Source: Streptomyces hyaluromycini
Lineage (GTDB): Bacteria > Actinomycetota > Actinomycetes > Streptomycetales > Streptomycetaceae
Direction: 5' to 3'
Length of the DNA stretch: 64,000 bases
NCBI RefSeq assembly: GCF_002217755.1
Contig: NZ_BCFL01000027.1
Coordinates: 87,209 to 151,208, forward strand
Shown piece after piece: positions 9,001 through 18,241 of this stretch; the stretch's first letter is position 1, and the number at the start of each line of letters is the position of its first letter. Made by a program: the position numbers and the translations under genes. The notes below the pieces were generated by a model. That model worked only from the letters and a program-made list of their open reading frames with translations. It made no database searches and was not told where the DNA came from.

Positions 9001-9180
9001 GGCCGGTGGGGGCTGGTCGCGCAGTTCCCCGCGCCCCTGAAGGGGCGCTTCGCCCGCCGTTTCTCCCCAGCCGCGGGCAGTCGTGCCTCCCCAGTGCCTT
9101 AAGGGCCTGGGAGGTGCCCCCAGGCGGCACGGGTGGGCACGGGCGGTGCCCGGCAAGCGCCGGTGAGCGTCCCCACCCCC
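9001..9180. repeat. Intergenic repeat element, copy B (inverted relative to copy A)
   Basis: The segment 9073-9141 matches the reverse complement of 5828-5896 almost base for base, with one C-run indel and one substitution. Flanking parts (the GCGCCCC/GGGGCGC hairpin and the GGCTGGTCGCGCAGTTCCCC block) also recur in copy A and near 19079. It again lies between convergent genes. Confidence 0.8.
9031..9048. terminator. GC-rich hairpin terminator in copy B
   Basis: Perfect hairpin GCGCCCC-TGAA-GGGGCGC between convergent genes ending at 8993 and 9203. It has the same stem as the hairpins at 5902 and 19079. Confidence 0.55.
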
Positions 9181-9202
9181 CGGCCCGGCCGACCGGACAC
9201 TC

Positions 9203-9727
9203 TCAGTACGTCTCCACCTGCACCTGCGGCGGCCCGTCGTGCCAGGTGCAGAACACCGACACGCGGTCCGTGCTCTTGCTGAACTCGATGCGGATCCACG
9301 TCTCCGTCTTCCAGACCTGCATCGACCAGCCCGTGCCCGGCGTCGCCGACACCAGCGTCGCGCTGGTGTCGCCCAGGTCGAAGACCGCCCGGCCGCCGTC
9401 CGTGTCGTAGGCCTTGACCTGACCGGTGGCGGTCGCTGTGGCCGAGGGGCTCGGAGTCGTCGTCGGAGTCCGGGACGGCGTCGGCGTGGGAGTCGCCGAC
9501 GGGCGCGCCGCGGCCGTGTGCGAAGGGCTCGGCGCGCGGGACGTGGCCGGCGTCAGCGGCTTGGAGCCCTGGGTCGTCGGGTCGTCGTCCGCCGCCGTGA
9601 CGGGCAGGGCGCGGGGCGGGTCGTAGGCCGTGGCCGCGATCACCGTGTGGACACCCCACCACGACAGCGTGACCGCCGCGCCCGTGGCGAGCAGCCAAGC
9701 CAGTATGTGTACGAGTCCTCTGCGCAT
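9203..9727 (-). CDS. Secreted or membrane-anchored protein with Pro/Thr linker
   Basis: A 174-aa protein with an N-terminal hydrophobic segment (residues 5-32, LVHILAWLLATGAAVTLSWW) that acts as a signal or anchor, then a Pro/Ser/Thr-rich linker (about residues 60-105) and a C-terminal beta-rich domain of about 70 residues (WSMQVWKTETWIRIEF, VSVFCTWHD). The extracellular domain is not recognised. It is divergent from the response regulator gene at 9826, so the pair could be co-regulated. Function unknown. Confidence 0.78.
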   Translation of the reverse strand: MRRGLVHILAWLLATGAAVTLSWWGVHTVIAATAYDPPRALPVTAADDDPTTQGSKPLTPATSRAPSPSHTAAARPSATPTPTPSRTPTTTPSPSATATATGQVKAYDTDGGRAVFDLGDTSATLVSATPGTGWSMQVWKTETWIRIEFSKSTDRVSVFCTWHDGPPQVQVETY

Positions 9728-9825
9728 CGCGGGCCATACTGCCCCAGGGGTACCGCCGTGCGCACTCGACCCGAGTTATCCACAGGCTCCGGCCGGCGTC
9801 GGCGGCATGGCGTACGGTGCGGCGC

Positions 9826-10536
9826 ATGGCAAGTGTGCTCGTGGTCGAGGACGACCAGTTCGTACGCTCGGCGCTCATCCGGCATCTCACCGACGCCTCG
9901 CACACCGTGCGCAGCGTCGGCACGGCACTGGAGGCGCTGCGCGAGGTCGCCCATTTCCGCTTCGACGTGGTCGTGCTGGACCTCGGACTGCCGGACCTGG
10001 ACGGCTCCGAGGCGCTGAAGATGCTGCGCGGCATCACCGACGTGCCCGTCATCATCGCCACCGCCCGGGACGACGAGACGGAGATCGTCCGGCTGCTCAA
10101 CGCCGGCGCGGACGACTATCTGACCAAGCCGTTCTCCGTCGAGCACCTGTCGGCACGGATGGCCGCCGTGCTGCGCCGGGCGCGGTCGGGCGGGGGCGAG
10201 GCGGCGCCGTCGAGCGTGCTGAGGGTCGGCGGGCTGGCCGTCGACCCGCTGCGCCGGCAGGCCGAGTTGGACGGAGTGCGGCTCGATCTCACCCGCCGGG
10301 AGTTCGATCTGCTGGCCTTCCTCGCCGGGCGGCCGGGGGTCGTGGTGCCGCGCAAGGAGCTGCTGGCGGAGGTGTGGCAGCAGTCGTACGGGGACGACCA
10401 GACCATCGATGTGCATCTGTCCTGGCTGCGGCGGAAGTTGGGGGAGACGGCGGCCCGGCCGCGGTATCTGCACACACTGCGGGGGGTCGGCGTGAAGCTG
10501 GAGCCGCCGGGCGGGGAAGCGAGGCCGGTCGGATGA
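9826..10536 (+). CDS. OmpR-family response regulator
   Basis: A 236-aa two-component regulator. The receiver domain (residues 1-115) has the acidic pair E8/D9, phospho-acceptor Asp52 in VVVLDLGLPDLDG, a Thr/Ser switch in IIATARDD and the KPF lysine (LTKPFSV). The C-terminal winged helix (residues about 135-230) has RREFDLLAFLAGRPG and TIDVHLSWLRRKLGE. The ATG at 9826 begins the domain exactly; an in-frame GTG nine bases earlier is also possible. The stop overlaps the kinase start as ATGA, so both proteins are made from one message. Signal and target genes are unknown. Confidence 0.92.
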   Translation: MASVLVVEDDQFVRSALIRHLTDASHTVRSVGTALEALREVAHFRFDVVVLDLGLPDLDGSEALKMLRGITDVPVIIATARDDETEIVRLLNAGADDYLTKPFSVEHLSARMAAVLRRARSGGGEAAPSSVLRVGGLAVDPLRRQAELDGVRLDLTRREFDLLAFLAGRPGVVVPRKELLAEVWQQSYGDDQTIDVHLSWLRRKLGETAARPRYLHTLRGVGVKLEPPGGEARPVG

Positions 10537-11963
10537 GATGGGCTCTGGTCAAGGTCTGTCTGGCGGTCACCGCGATGGTCGTGGTCGCCTTCGCCGTTCC
10601 GCTCGGCCTGGTCGTCAAGGAGCTGGCCCGGGACCGGGCGTTCTCCAACGCCGAGCGGGAGGCCGCCGCCGTCGCCCCGGCCCTGTCCATCACCACCGAC
10701 CGGGACAAGCTGGAGCGGGTGGTGGCCTCGGCCGGCGCCGACCGGGGCATGGCCGTGCACATACCGGCGGCCGGTGGTCAGGCCGCCGTCGACATCGGCC
10801 GGCAGCGCGCCGCCGACCGGGACATCGCGGCCGTACGGAAGCTGGGGCGGGCCTCCACGACCGGGGTGGCCGGCGGGTCGACCCTGCTGCAGCCCGTCGC
10901 GCTGAGCTCCGGTGCCATCGCGGTCGTCGAGGTGTACGTGCCCGAGTCCGAGGTGAACAACGGCGTCGGCACGGCCTGGGCGGTGCTCGCCGCCGTCGGC
11001 CTGGCGCTGATCGTCGGCTCGGTCGCGGTGGCCGACCGGCTGGGCGTACGGATGGTGCAGCCCGCCCAGCGGCTGGTGGAGGGCGCACACGAACTGGGGG
11101 AGGGCAAGCTGGGCGCGCGGGTGCCCGAGGAAGGGCCGAACGAACTGCGGCTGGCGGCGGTCGCGTTCAACTCGATGGCCGACCAGGTCGTCCAACTGCT
11201 GGCGAACGAACGGGAGCTGGCGGCGGATCTGTCGCACCGGCTGCGCACTCCGCTCACCGTGCTGCGGCTGAACGCGGCCTCGCTCGGGGACGGGACCGCC
11301 GCCGAGCAGACCAGGGCCGCCGTCGCGCAGTTGGAGCACGAGGTCGACACCATCATCCGGACCGCCCGGGAGGCCAAGCCGCAGACGGCGGCCGCCGGGC
11401 CGGGGGCCGGCTGCGACGCGGCCGAGGTGGTGCGGGAGCGGATGGGGTTCTGGTCGGCGCTCGCGGAGGACGAGGGCCGCAAGTGGCGGGTGGCCGGCGT
11501 GGACCGGCCGGTGCGCATACCCGTCGCCCGCGCCGACCTGGCCGCCGCGCTCGACGCGCTGCTGGGCAACGTCTTCCGGCACACCGCGGAGGGCACCGCC
11601 TTCGCGGTCGACGTGCACAACGCGGAGGACGCGGTGATCGTGCTGGTCTCGGACGCGGGACACGGCATCCGGGATCCGGAGGCGGCGATGGCCCGGGGGC
11701 GGGGTTCCGGGGCGGCCGGGTCGACCGGGCTCGGCCTGGACATCGTGCGCCGGCTCGCCGAGTCGACCGGTGGCGATGTGCGGATCGGGTCGTCGGTGCT
11801 CGGCGGGACCGAGGTGCGGGTCTGGATCCAGCTGGACGGCCGGAAGCCGGAGCGCAAGGGGCACCGGGGAGCGGTGCGCCGGCGCCGTTCGCGCAGGCAG
11901 CCGGGGGATCCGGGCCGGAGGGGAACCGGGGGAACCACCGGAAGAATTGGTCTCGACCTTTAA
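10533..11963 (+). CDS. Sensor histidine kinase partner of the upstream regulator
   Basis: A 476-aa membrane kinase. TM1 is at residues 4-28, followed by an extracytoplasmic sensor of about 120 residues and TM2 near residues 147-170 (WAVLAAVGLALIVGSVAVA). Next come a HAMP region, the H-box ADLSHRLRTPLTVLRL with phospho-His235, the N box (LLGNVFRHTAEG), a G1 box (SDAGHGI) and a G2 box (STGLGLDIV). The basic C-terminal tail (about 45 residues, arginine/glycine-rich) is additional to the usual fold. ATGA overlap with the response regulator. A DasR-like site overlaps the last codons. Confidence 0.92.
   Translation: MRWALVKVCLAVTAMVVVAFAVPLGLVVKELARDRAFSNAEREAAAVAPALSITTDRDKLERVVASAGADRGMAVHIPAAGGQAAVDIGRQRAADRDIAAVRKLGRASTTGVAGGSTLLQPVALSSGAIAVVEVYVPESEVNNGVGTAWAVLAAVGLALIVGSVAVADRLGVRMVQPAQRLVEGAHELGEGKLGARVPEEGPNELRLAAVAFNSMADQVVQLLANERELAADLSHRLRTPLTVLRLNAASLGDGTAAEQTRAAVAQLEHEVDTIIRTAREAKPQTAAAGPGAGCDAAEVVRERMGFWSALAEDEGRKWRVAGVDRPVRIPVARADLAAALDALLGNVFRHTAEGTAFAVDVHNAEDAVIVLVSDAGHGIRDPEAAMARGRGSGAAGSTGLGLDIVRRLAESTGGDVRIGSSVLGGTEVRVWIQLDGRKPERKGHRGAVRRRRSRRQPGDPGRRGTGGTTGRIGLDL
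11946..11961. promoter_or_regulatory. DasR-like operator upstream of the chitinase
   Basis: ATTGGTCTCGACCTTT matches 12 of 16 positions of the Streptomyces DasR (dre) consensus, with the GGTCT-CGACC core intact. It lies about 135 bases upstream of the GH18 chitinase start and overlaps the kinase stop codon. DasR represses chitin genes in the absence of glucosamine-6-phosphate. The site is seen; binding is inferred. Confidence 0.6.
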
Positions 11964-12095
11964 TCGCTCCCGATGCCTTCCTTAAGCGCACCCTAAGATC
12001 CTCAATGGCCGTCCCGATCAGGCCGTTTGTCCGGTTCCTGACCGCTAGCGTGCTGCCGCACCCCACCCCCTCCGGCAGGCGAAGGCAGGCACGGC

Positions 12096-13568
12096 ATGAG
12101 TACGCACCGGCGCAGAATCAGTGGCAGGAACAAGGTGACAGGCGGTCTGGTCGCCGCGGCCGTGGTCGGTGGCGGGGCGATCCTGTTCACCGGGATCGCG
12201 CAGGCGGCCGGAGTCGGCGCCGCGTACACGAAGACGAGCGACTGGTCGACCGGGTACACCGCGCAGTACGTCGTCACGAACAACAGCGGTGCCAGGGAGC
12301 AGGACTGGACGCTGGAGTTCGACCTGCCGGCCGGCGCGAAGCTCAGCTCGCTGTGGAACGCCGAGTACACCGTGAGCGGGCAGCACGTCACCGTGAAGCC
12401 GCCGAAGTGGGACACGGACGGCCTCGCGGCCGGCGAGTCGGACACCGTCGGCTTCGTGGTCGACGGCAGCGGGGACCCGACCGGCTGCCGTATCGACAAC
12501 GCGAGCTGTTCGGCGGACGGTACGACGACCCCGGAGCCGAGCGGCCGCCCGACGCAGTCCGTCACCCCGACCCCGACGGCCACCGCGACCCCCAAGCCCA
12601 CGGCCACCGCCACCCCCACCGCGACGGCCACCCCCACCGCCTCCCCGACCCAGAGCAGCGGCACCGGTACCACCGTCTCCGCCGGTTTCGCCCCGTACGT
12701 CGACACCTCCCTCTACCCGGCGTTCGACCTCCTCGCGGCGGCGAACGCGACCGGCGTGAAGAACTACAACCTCGCGTTCGTCACCGACGGCGGCGGCTGC
12801 ACGCCCAAGTGGGGCGGGGTGACGGACCTGGCGAGCGACGGTGTGGCGTCCCAGATCGGCGCCCTGCGCGCCAAGGGCGGTGACGTCCGGGTCTCCTTCG
12901 GCGGCGCGTCCGGTTCCGAACTCGCCACCACCTGCTCCTCGGCGGACGCGCTGGCGGCGGCGTACGGCAAGGTCGTGGACGCGTACAGCCTGACCAAGGT
13001 CGACTTCGACGTGGAGGGCGGCGCGCTGCCCAACACCACGGCGAACACCAACCGCGCCAAGGCCATCGCCAAGCTCCAGGCGAGCCACCCGAACCTGGAC
13101 GTCTCCTTCACCCTCCCGGTGATGCCGGAGGGCCTCACCCAGGACGGCGTGAACCTCGTCTCCAACGCCAAGGCCAACGGCGTGAAGATCAGCACCGTCA
13201 ACATCATGGCGATGGACTACGGCGCCTCGTACAACGGCGACATGGGCACCTATGCCACCCAGGCCGCCACCGCCACCCAGGCCCAGATCAAGAGCGTCCT
13301 CGGCCTCTCCGACTCCGCCGCCTGGAAGGCGGTCGGCGTCACCCCGATGATCGGTGTCAACGACGTCTCCTCCGAGGTCTTCAAGGTGGACGACGCCAGT
13401 CAGCTGGTCGACTTCGCCAAGTCCAAGGGCCTCGGCTGGCTCTCGATGTGGTCGGCCACCCGCGACCAGCAGTGCGCCGGCGGCGCCAAGTCCACCGCCG
13501 ACGCCACCTGCAGCTCGATAACCCAGGACAAGTACGCCTTCTCGAAGGCCTTCGCGGCGATCGGCTGA
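12096..13568 (+). CDS. Secreted GH18 chitinase with CBM2 carbohydrate-binding module
   Basis: A 490-aa exported enzyme. The signal peptide ends near residue 38 (ILFTGIAQAAG). A CBM2-type module follows (about residues 40-145, with YTAQYVVTNNSG, WTLEFDLPAG and the Cys pair CRIDNASC), then a Thr/Pro/Ala linker with ATPTATATP repeats (residues 150-190), then the GH18 barrel. The catalytic motif is KVDFDVEGG near residues 302-310 (DxDxE type). It cleaves chitin outside the cell, feeding the amino-sugar system whose hexosaminidase and glmS lie further along. A DasR-like site lies upstream. The mature catalytic domain is complete. Confidence 0.93.
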   Translation: MSTHRRRISGRNKVTGGLVAAAVVGGGAILFTGIAQAAGVGAAYTKTSDWSTGYTAQYVVTNNSGAREQDWTLEFDLPAGAKLSSLWNAEYTVSGQHVTVKPPKWDTDGLAAGESDTVGFVVDGSGDPTGCRIDNASCSADGTTTPEPSGRPTQSVTPTPTATATPKPTATATPTATATPTASPTQSSGTGTTVSAGFAPYVDTSLYPAFDLLAAANATGVKNYNLAFVTDGGGCTPKWGGVTDLASDGVASQIGALRAKGGDVRVSFGGASGSELATTCSSADALAAAYGKVVDAYSLTKVDFDVEGGALPNTTANTNRAKAIAKLQASHPNLDVSFTLPVMPEGLTQDGVNLVSNAKANGVKISTVNIMAMDYGASYNGDMGTYATQAATATQAQIKSVLGLSDSAAWKAVGVTPMIGVNDVSSEVFKVDDASQLVDFAKSKGLGWLSMWSATRDQQCAGGAKSTADATCSSITQDKYAFSKAFAAIG

Positions 13569-13665
13569 CCCGCGAGCACCGTCCGATACGTCCCGCCCGG
13601 TCTTCCCCTTCCCGGCCGGGACGTACAAACTTCTTTATCAGGGCGCCGGAGAACAAGGGGGACGA

Positions 13666-13977
13666 ATGATCGAGCTGTACGACATGATTCGTGAGCTGAG
13701 GCGGCAGCTGATCGCCGCCGCGGCCGACGGCGGCGGCCAGGCTGTACGGTTCGAACTCGGGCCCATCGAGGTCGAGGCCACCGTCGCCGTCAACCGGGAG
13801 GCGGGTGCCGGCGCCAAGGTGCGGGTTTGGGTCGTAGACCTGGACTCGAACGGCAGGTACGCCCAGGCGCAGACCCAGCGGGTCAAGCTGACACTCATAC
13901 CCAAAGCCGTACCCGCGGGCGGGGGATCGCCGCAACCCGCCATGCTCGCGGGGGACGAGGTCGATGGCGAGCGCTGA
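13666..13977 (+). CDS. Trypco2 (trypsin-co-occurring domain 2) protein
   Basis: A 103-aa protein beginning MIELYDMIRELRRQL with the conserved core RFELGPIEVEATVAVNRE and QRVKLTLIP. These are the hallmarks of the Trypco2 family, described as small beta-rich proteins encoded next to trypsin-like peptidases in actinobacterial NTP-dependent conflict systems. The start follows AAGGGGGA. The stop overlaps the start of the trypsin-STAND gene by 14 bases, so the two are coupled. Probable role: a partner or sensor for the protease-NTPase; this is inferred from family association. Confidence 0.85.
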   Translation: MIELYDMIRELRRQLIAAAADGGGQAVRFELGPIEVEATVAVNREAGAGAKVRVWVVDLDSNGRYAQAQTQRVKLTLIPKAVPAGGGSPQPAMLAGDEVDGER

Positions 13978-16900
13978 CCGGGGGCTGAGGGCGGAGCGGG
14001 TCGCGGAGATCCGCGTCGGGCCTCCCGGCAGGCAGGCCCGCCGGGGCACCGGGTACCTCGTCGCGGCACGCAAGGTGTTGACGGCCGCACACCTCGTCGA
14101 GACCGTGGAGGACGCACAGGCCGTCACGGTCCGCTTTCAGGCCGACCGGCCGGGAGAACAGGTCGTCGGGGCGACCGTGTGCTGGCGGCACGCGGGCATC
14201 GATATCGCAGTCCTCGCCCTGGACAGCGAGGTGCAGATGCCGGAGACCCCGCCCGTCTCGTACGGTCGGGTGGGAGAGCGGGACGCGGTGCTGCGCTGTA
14301 CCGCGCTGGGTTTCCCGCGTTTCAAACTGCGTACGGACGACGACGGTTCACGTTTCCGGGACGCGGAGCACGTGCACGCGACCTGCGCCGTGCTCTCCAA
14401 CCGCCGCGAAGGCACCCTCGACCTCGCTGTCGCCTCCTCTCCCGCCGACGACCCCGATCCCGACCGCGACGCCTGGGAGGGCATGTCCGGCGCGGCCGTC
14501 TTCGCTGGCGGCCACCTTGTCGCAGTCGTCACCCGGCACCACCGCACGGACGGTCCGGGACGCATAGCGGCGGTCCGGGTCGACCGGTGGTCCGAGGAGC
14601 TGAACCCGGTGGAGACGGAAGAACTGGCGAAGTGTCTGGGCTGCTCTCTGGGCCCCGAGGCGCTGTCCGACGCCATTCCCCCTGCAGTGCCGGAGTGGAC
14701 TCGGGAGGTCTACCGCGCCCACCTCGCCGGTATGGCGCCCGCCGAGCTGAAGGCCCGGGAAGCGGAGCTCGGCGAACTCGTCTCGTTCTGCGCCGGCCCC
14801 GATCCCTATCTGTGGGTCCAGGGGCCGCCCTGGGCCGGAAAGAGCGCGCTCGCCGCCTGGTTCGCCCTGCACCCGCCACAGGGCATCGTGCCGGTCTGGT
14901 TCTTCGTCACAGCAGGCTCCACCGATCAGTCGGACAGCTCCGTCTATACGGCGACGGTCATCGACCAGCTCGCCGCGATCGTCGGCCGTGATCCGGCTGT
15001 CGTCGCCACCCCCACGGCCCGTGACGGAGTGCGCCGGCTGCTGCTGGAGGAGGCCGCGGAGCGCGTCGGACGGGGCGGTGGCACACTGCTCCTCGTGGTG
15101 GACGGTCTCGACGAGGATCAGTCCTTGCGCAGCGGTGGCATCGGCACGAGCATCGCCTCCCTGCTGCCCGACCGGCCCCCGCCGAACGTGCGTGTCCTGG
15201 TCACCAGCCGTACCAGCCCGGGTCTCCCCGTCGACGTCAAGGGCAGCCATCCGCTTCGCCGTTGCCGCGAGCTGCGGCTGTCCGCCAACGAAGCCGCACA
15301 GCACGACGAGCACGAGGCCAAGGGCGAGCTGCGCCGGGTGCTCACCGGAGACCGGCTGCCGCGTGACCTGGTCGGCCTCCTCGTCGCCGCCCGGGGACCT
15401 CTCACCACCGACGACCTCCGTGTCCTGACCGGCGAGCCCAACGACGCGCTACGACGGCTGCTCGACAGTGCCTTCGGACGCACCGTGCGGGTACGCGAGG
15501 CACACCAGAGCGACGGCGCCGACGGCGAGGACGACCACAGTGACGACCTGAACCTGTACGTGTCCGGCCGTGGTTGTGTCTTCACCCACGAGACGCTGTT
15601 CGCCGCCGCCCAGGAGGAACTCGGGCCGGACGTGGCCCCGTACCTGGAAATGCTGCACGCCTGGGCCGAGCACTTCTCGGGCCGGGGCTGGCCGCCGGAC
15701 ACCCCGAACTATCTTCTCCAGCCCTACGGCCGGAGGCTCGCCCTGCTCCGTGACGCGGACCGTCTGCTCGCCCACGCCACTGACGTCCGCCGACGCGAGC
15801 GGCTGCGCCAGGCGACGGGAAGCGACGCTGCGTTCCTCTCGGAGGTGGCGGCTGCCCGCACGACGGCGCGCGAGGACGACCTGCCGACACGGGTCGTACT
15901 CGCGGCCGTGGGTGACCTCGTCACCCGACGTAACCGGACACTCCATCCCGGCGTCCCGGCCGTCCTTGCTCGCCTCGGCCGGACCCGCGAGGCGATCGGG
16001 CTGGCCCGAAGCGTCCCCGACCGTCTCAGCCGCGCGCGGGCGCTGGCCGGAGTGGCAGGGGTACTGGCGGACCGGGACGACCTGCGCGCCGTTCGGTTGG
16101 CGGAGGAAGGGGTGGAACTGGCGACGCCGGTGGCGCGAACCACATTAGACCGACTTGTGACACTTCCTTCGCACCCCACGGGAGCTGTCACGGCGGTCCT
16201 CGCGGTGCAGAGCGCTGCCGCGGGCGTGTTCGCGAGGCTCGGCAAGGAACACGAAGCCGTACGCCTGGCCTTCGGCTGGCCCTGGCGGTTGAAGGTCGCG
16301 TACAGCGAACTCGTCAAGGCGCTGACCGCGACCGCTCGCCAGGTCCGTGTCCCCGCTCATGCGGACGAACTGTGCCGCATGGCCGAAGAGATCGCCGAGC
16401 GGTGCGAGTTCGATCCGGACCGTGTCCGCTCTCTGGTGACCGTCGGGCAGACATGGTCGGCCCTGGGTTCGCCCGACGAAGCCGACCGCCTCTACGATGC
16501 GGTGGTCCGCTGGGTCCGGCAGCACGGAATCGACCGACCCCACGTCTCCGCGATCGCCGCCGAGGCTCTGCGGGAGGTGCGCCCAAGGGACGCGCAGCGA
16601 CTGACCGGGGCAGTTCACGGGCCTGCGCGCTACAGGCTGGGGGTGGGGACCTATGACGACGTGTACGCACTCATCGCCGACAACCGACTGGAAGACGCTG
16701 AACGGCTCCTGAACTACGGGCCTTTGCCACAGCGCCCGGGACGAGGGCGCTCTCCTTGGCACCGGGAACGAGAGCCTTCTTCTTGGTATACGGGCGTCTC
16801 CGCAGTAGAGCAGAAGGAACTACTGCTCGGCGATGCCTGGACCATGATCGCGCGGGCGTGGGCACGCGATGGCAGAGCGAAACCGGCCTGGGAAGCTCTC

Positions 16901-18202
16901 GCCAAATCCCGTAGCAGGCCGAGTCTCAACAGACGTGGACAGCAGGATGTTGTCCAACTCCTGCTGAAGGCAGGTGAAGATGCCATCGAGGAGTTGGAGT
17001 CATTCCTGCTCGCCCGGCATGCCCTGGGCAATGGGATCGGCATCGACGCCCTGGTGGAACTCGCCGCTCACTTCGCTGCCGGACAACCGGACCGCGCACG
17101 ATATCTGGTCGGCGAGGTGAACCGGCGGCGCCAGGGAGGGGGCAGCTCCACCCAGGCCGATCCCGCGAGTCTCGCTGTCCTTGCCGGAGCCTTGGCCGCG
17201 GTCGACCGACTGGACGACGCGGAACGCGTTCTCGCCGAAATAGAGGACCGCGACGTATATGTCTGGGGCTGCGCTGTCGCGTCCCTGGCCGTGGCCGAAC
17301 GCGACGAGGCCCGGGCACTCGGTCTGTGCGAAAAGGCAGCGGTGGCCTCACCCCGGTTGTCCTACTACCCCTTGCCCGAAGGCATGGTGGCGGCTGTCGC
17401 CCAGGCAATGGCCCGCACAGAGATCGGGGAACGTACCGAGGACTTTCTCGGGCAGTGGCCCACGACTGACGGTTTTCTGTCCGACTACCGTGGCAGAGCC
17501 GCCGTCCATGCGGCTGCGGGCCTGTGGCCGCACGCTCCGGAGGCGGCACGCCGGCTACTCGGCGAGGTGCGGCTCCGCAAGAGCACCGGGGACGACGTGC
17601 GTGCCTCTCGGCTCCTCGTCGAGGTGGGCCCGGACGGGCGCGGCAACCTCCCGCGGGTTGAGGAGGTTCTTGACGGCGCTGGGTCTCGGAGGCTGTTCCA
17701 CGAGGACGAGGACGTCTCCCTGTACGCGCTTCTGGAGGCCGGCAGCGACCCGGCGGCTGCACGACAGCGGCTCAAGGATGTGCTGGGGAGGCAACGGGGA
17801 AGTCTCACCGGCGGTGGACCAGGTGCCGTGGCGACCGTCGCCCTTGCCGCACTGGGAGATCCCGACGCGGCGGAGGAATGCGCCCGAGGCGAGACGCAGA
17901 ATCACGAGCGCGCTCTTCGTCTCCTCTGCCTGGCCGCCCACCTCGCCGGAATGCCAGGCCTCGCCATGGCCGTACCGCTCCTTGAATCCCCCCGCCAGTC
18001 CCTGCCCGTCTCCACACGCCTCGCCGTCTGTCTCATCCCGGCCACTCCCACCCCCGACCTCCCCCGAGCACGTGCCCTTGTCGCCGAAGCGCTCACTCTC
18101 GGAGCCTGGGTGCCTGCCCTCCCGGTCCTCGCGGTCCTCGACCCTGCGGCCGTCCTTCGGGTACGGGACGTGGTCGTCGCTCATCTCGGACTGGCCCGCT
18201 GA
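13964..18202 (+). CDS. Trypsin-like protease fused to STAND NTPase with helical repeats
   Basis: A 1412-aa cytoplasmic multidomain protein. Residues 1-200 form a chymotrypsin-fold peptidase with a complete apparent triad: His43 (VLTAAHLV), Asp80 (AGIDIAVLAL) and Ser175 (WEGMSGAAVF). Residues about 270-520 form a STAND-type P-loop NTPase with Walker A GPPWAGKSA and Walker B LLLVVDGLDED, followed by VRVLVTSRTSP. The remaining 850 residues are Ala/Leu/Arg-rich helical repeats of TPR-like type. The layout is effector protease, NTP switch and sensor repeats. It is coupled to the Trypco2 gene. An in-frame TTA leucine codon (16145-16147, residue 728) predicts dependence on the bldA tRNA. An immunity or programmed-response role is inferred from family context. 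Confidence 0.88.
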   Translation: MASADRGLRAERVAEIRVGPPGRQARRGTGYLVAARKVLTAAHLVETVEDAQAVTVRFQADRPGEQVVGATVCWRHAGIDIAVLALDSEVQMPETPPVSYGRVGERDAVLRCTALGFPRFKLRTDDDGSRFRDAEHVHATCAVLSNRREGTLDLAVASSPADDPDPDRDAWEGMSGAAVFAGGHLVAVVTRHHRTDGPGRIAAVRVDRWSEELNPVETEELAKCLGCSLGPEALSDAIPPAVPEWTREVYRAHLAGMAPAELKAREAELGELVSFCAGPDPYLWVQGPPWAGKSALAAWFALHPPQGIVPVWFFVTAGSTDQSDSSVYTATVIDQLAAIVGRDPAVVATPTARDGVRRLLLEEAAERVGRGGGTLLLVVDGLDEDQSLRSGGIGTSIASLLPDRPPPNVRVLVTSRTSPGLPVDVKGSHPLRRCRELRLSANEAAQHDEHEAKGELRRVLTGDRLPRDLVGLLVAARGPLTTDDLRVLTGEPNDALRRLLDSAFGRTVRVREAHQSDGADGEDDHSDDLNLYVSGRGCVFTHETLFAAAQEELGPDVAPYLEMLHAWAEHFSGRGWPPDTPNYLLQPYGRRLALLRDADRLLAHATDVRRRERLRQATGSDAAFLSEVAAARTTAREDDLPTRVVLAAVGDLVTRRNRTLHPGVPAVLARLGRTREAIGLARSVPDRLSRARALAGVAGVLADRDDLRAVRLAEEGVELATPVARTTLDRLVTLPSHPTGAVTAVLAVQSAAAGVFARLGKEHEAVRLAFGWPWRLKVAYSELVKALTATARQVRVPAHADELCRMAEEIAERCEFDPDRVRSLVTVGQTWSALGSPDEADRLYDAVVRWVRQHGIDRPHVSAIAAEALREVRPRDAQRLTGAVHGPARYRLGVGTYDDVYALIADNRLEDAERLLNYGPLPQRPGRGRSPWHREREPSSWYTGVSAVEQKELLLGDAWTMIARAWARDGRAKPAWEALAKSRSRPSLNRRGQQDVVQLLLKAGEDAIEELESFLLARHALGNGIGIDALVELAAHFAAGQPDRARYLVGEVNRRRQGGGSSTQADPASLAVLAGALAAVDRLDDAERVLAEIEDRDVYVWGCAVASLAVAERDEARALGLCEKAAVASPRLSYYPLPEGMVAAVAQAMARTEIGERTEDFLGQWPTTDGFLSDYRGRAAVHAAAGLWPHAPEAARRLLGEVRLRKSTGDDVRASRLLVEVGPDGRGNLPRVEEVLDGAGSRRLFHEDEDVSLYALLEAGSDPAAARQRLKDVLGRQRGSLTGGGPGAVATVALAALGDPDAAEECARGETQNHERALRLLCLAAHLAGMPGLAMAVPLLESPRQSLPVSTRLAVCLIPATPTPDLPRARALVAEALTLGAWVPALPVLAVLDPAAVLRVRDVVVAHLGLAR

Positions 18203-18241
18203 GGAGCCCGGCGGTCGCGCGGTCTTCGCGTGGCTGCCGGC

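Noticed and set aside
12045..13628. 527-codon frame antisense to the chitinase
   Set aside because: Low-complexity translation; the plus strand encodes signal peptide, CBM2 and GH18.
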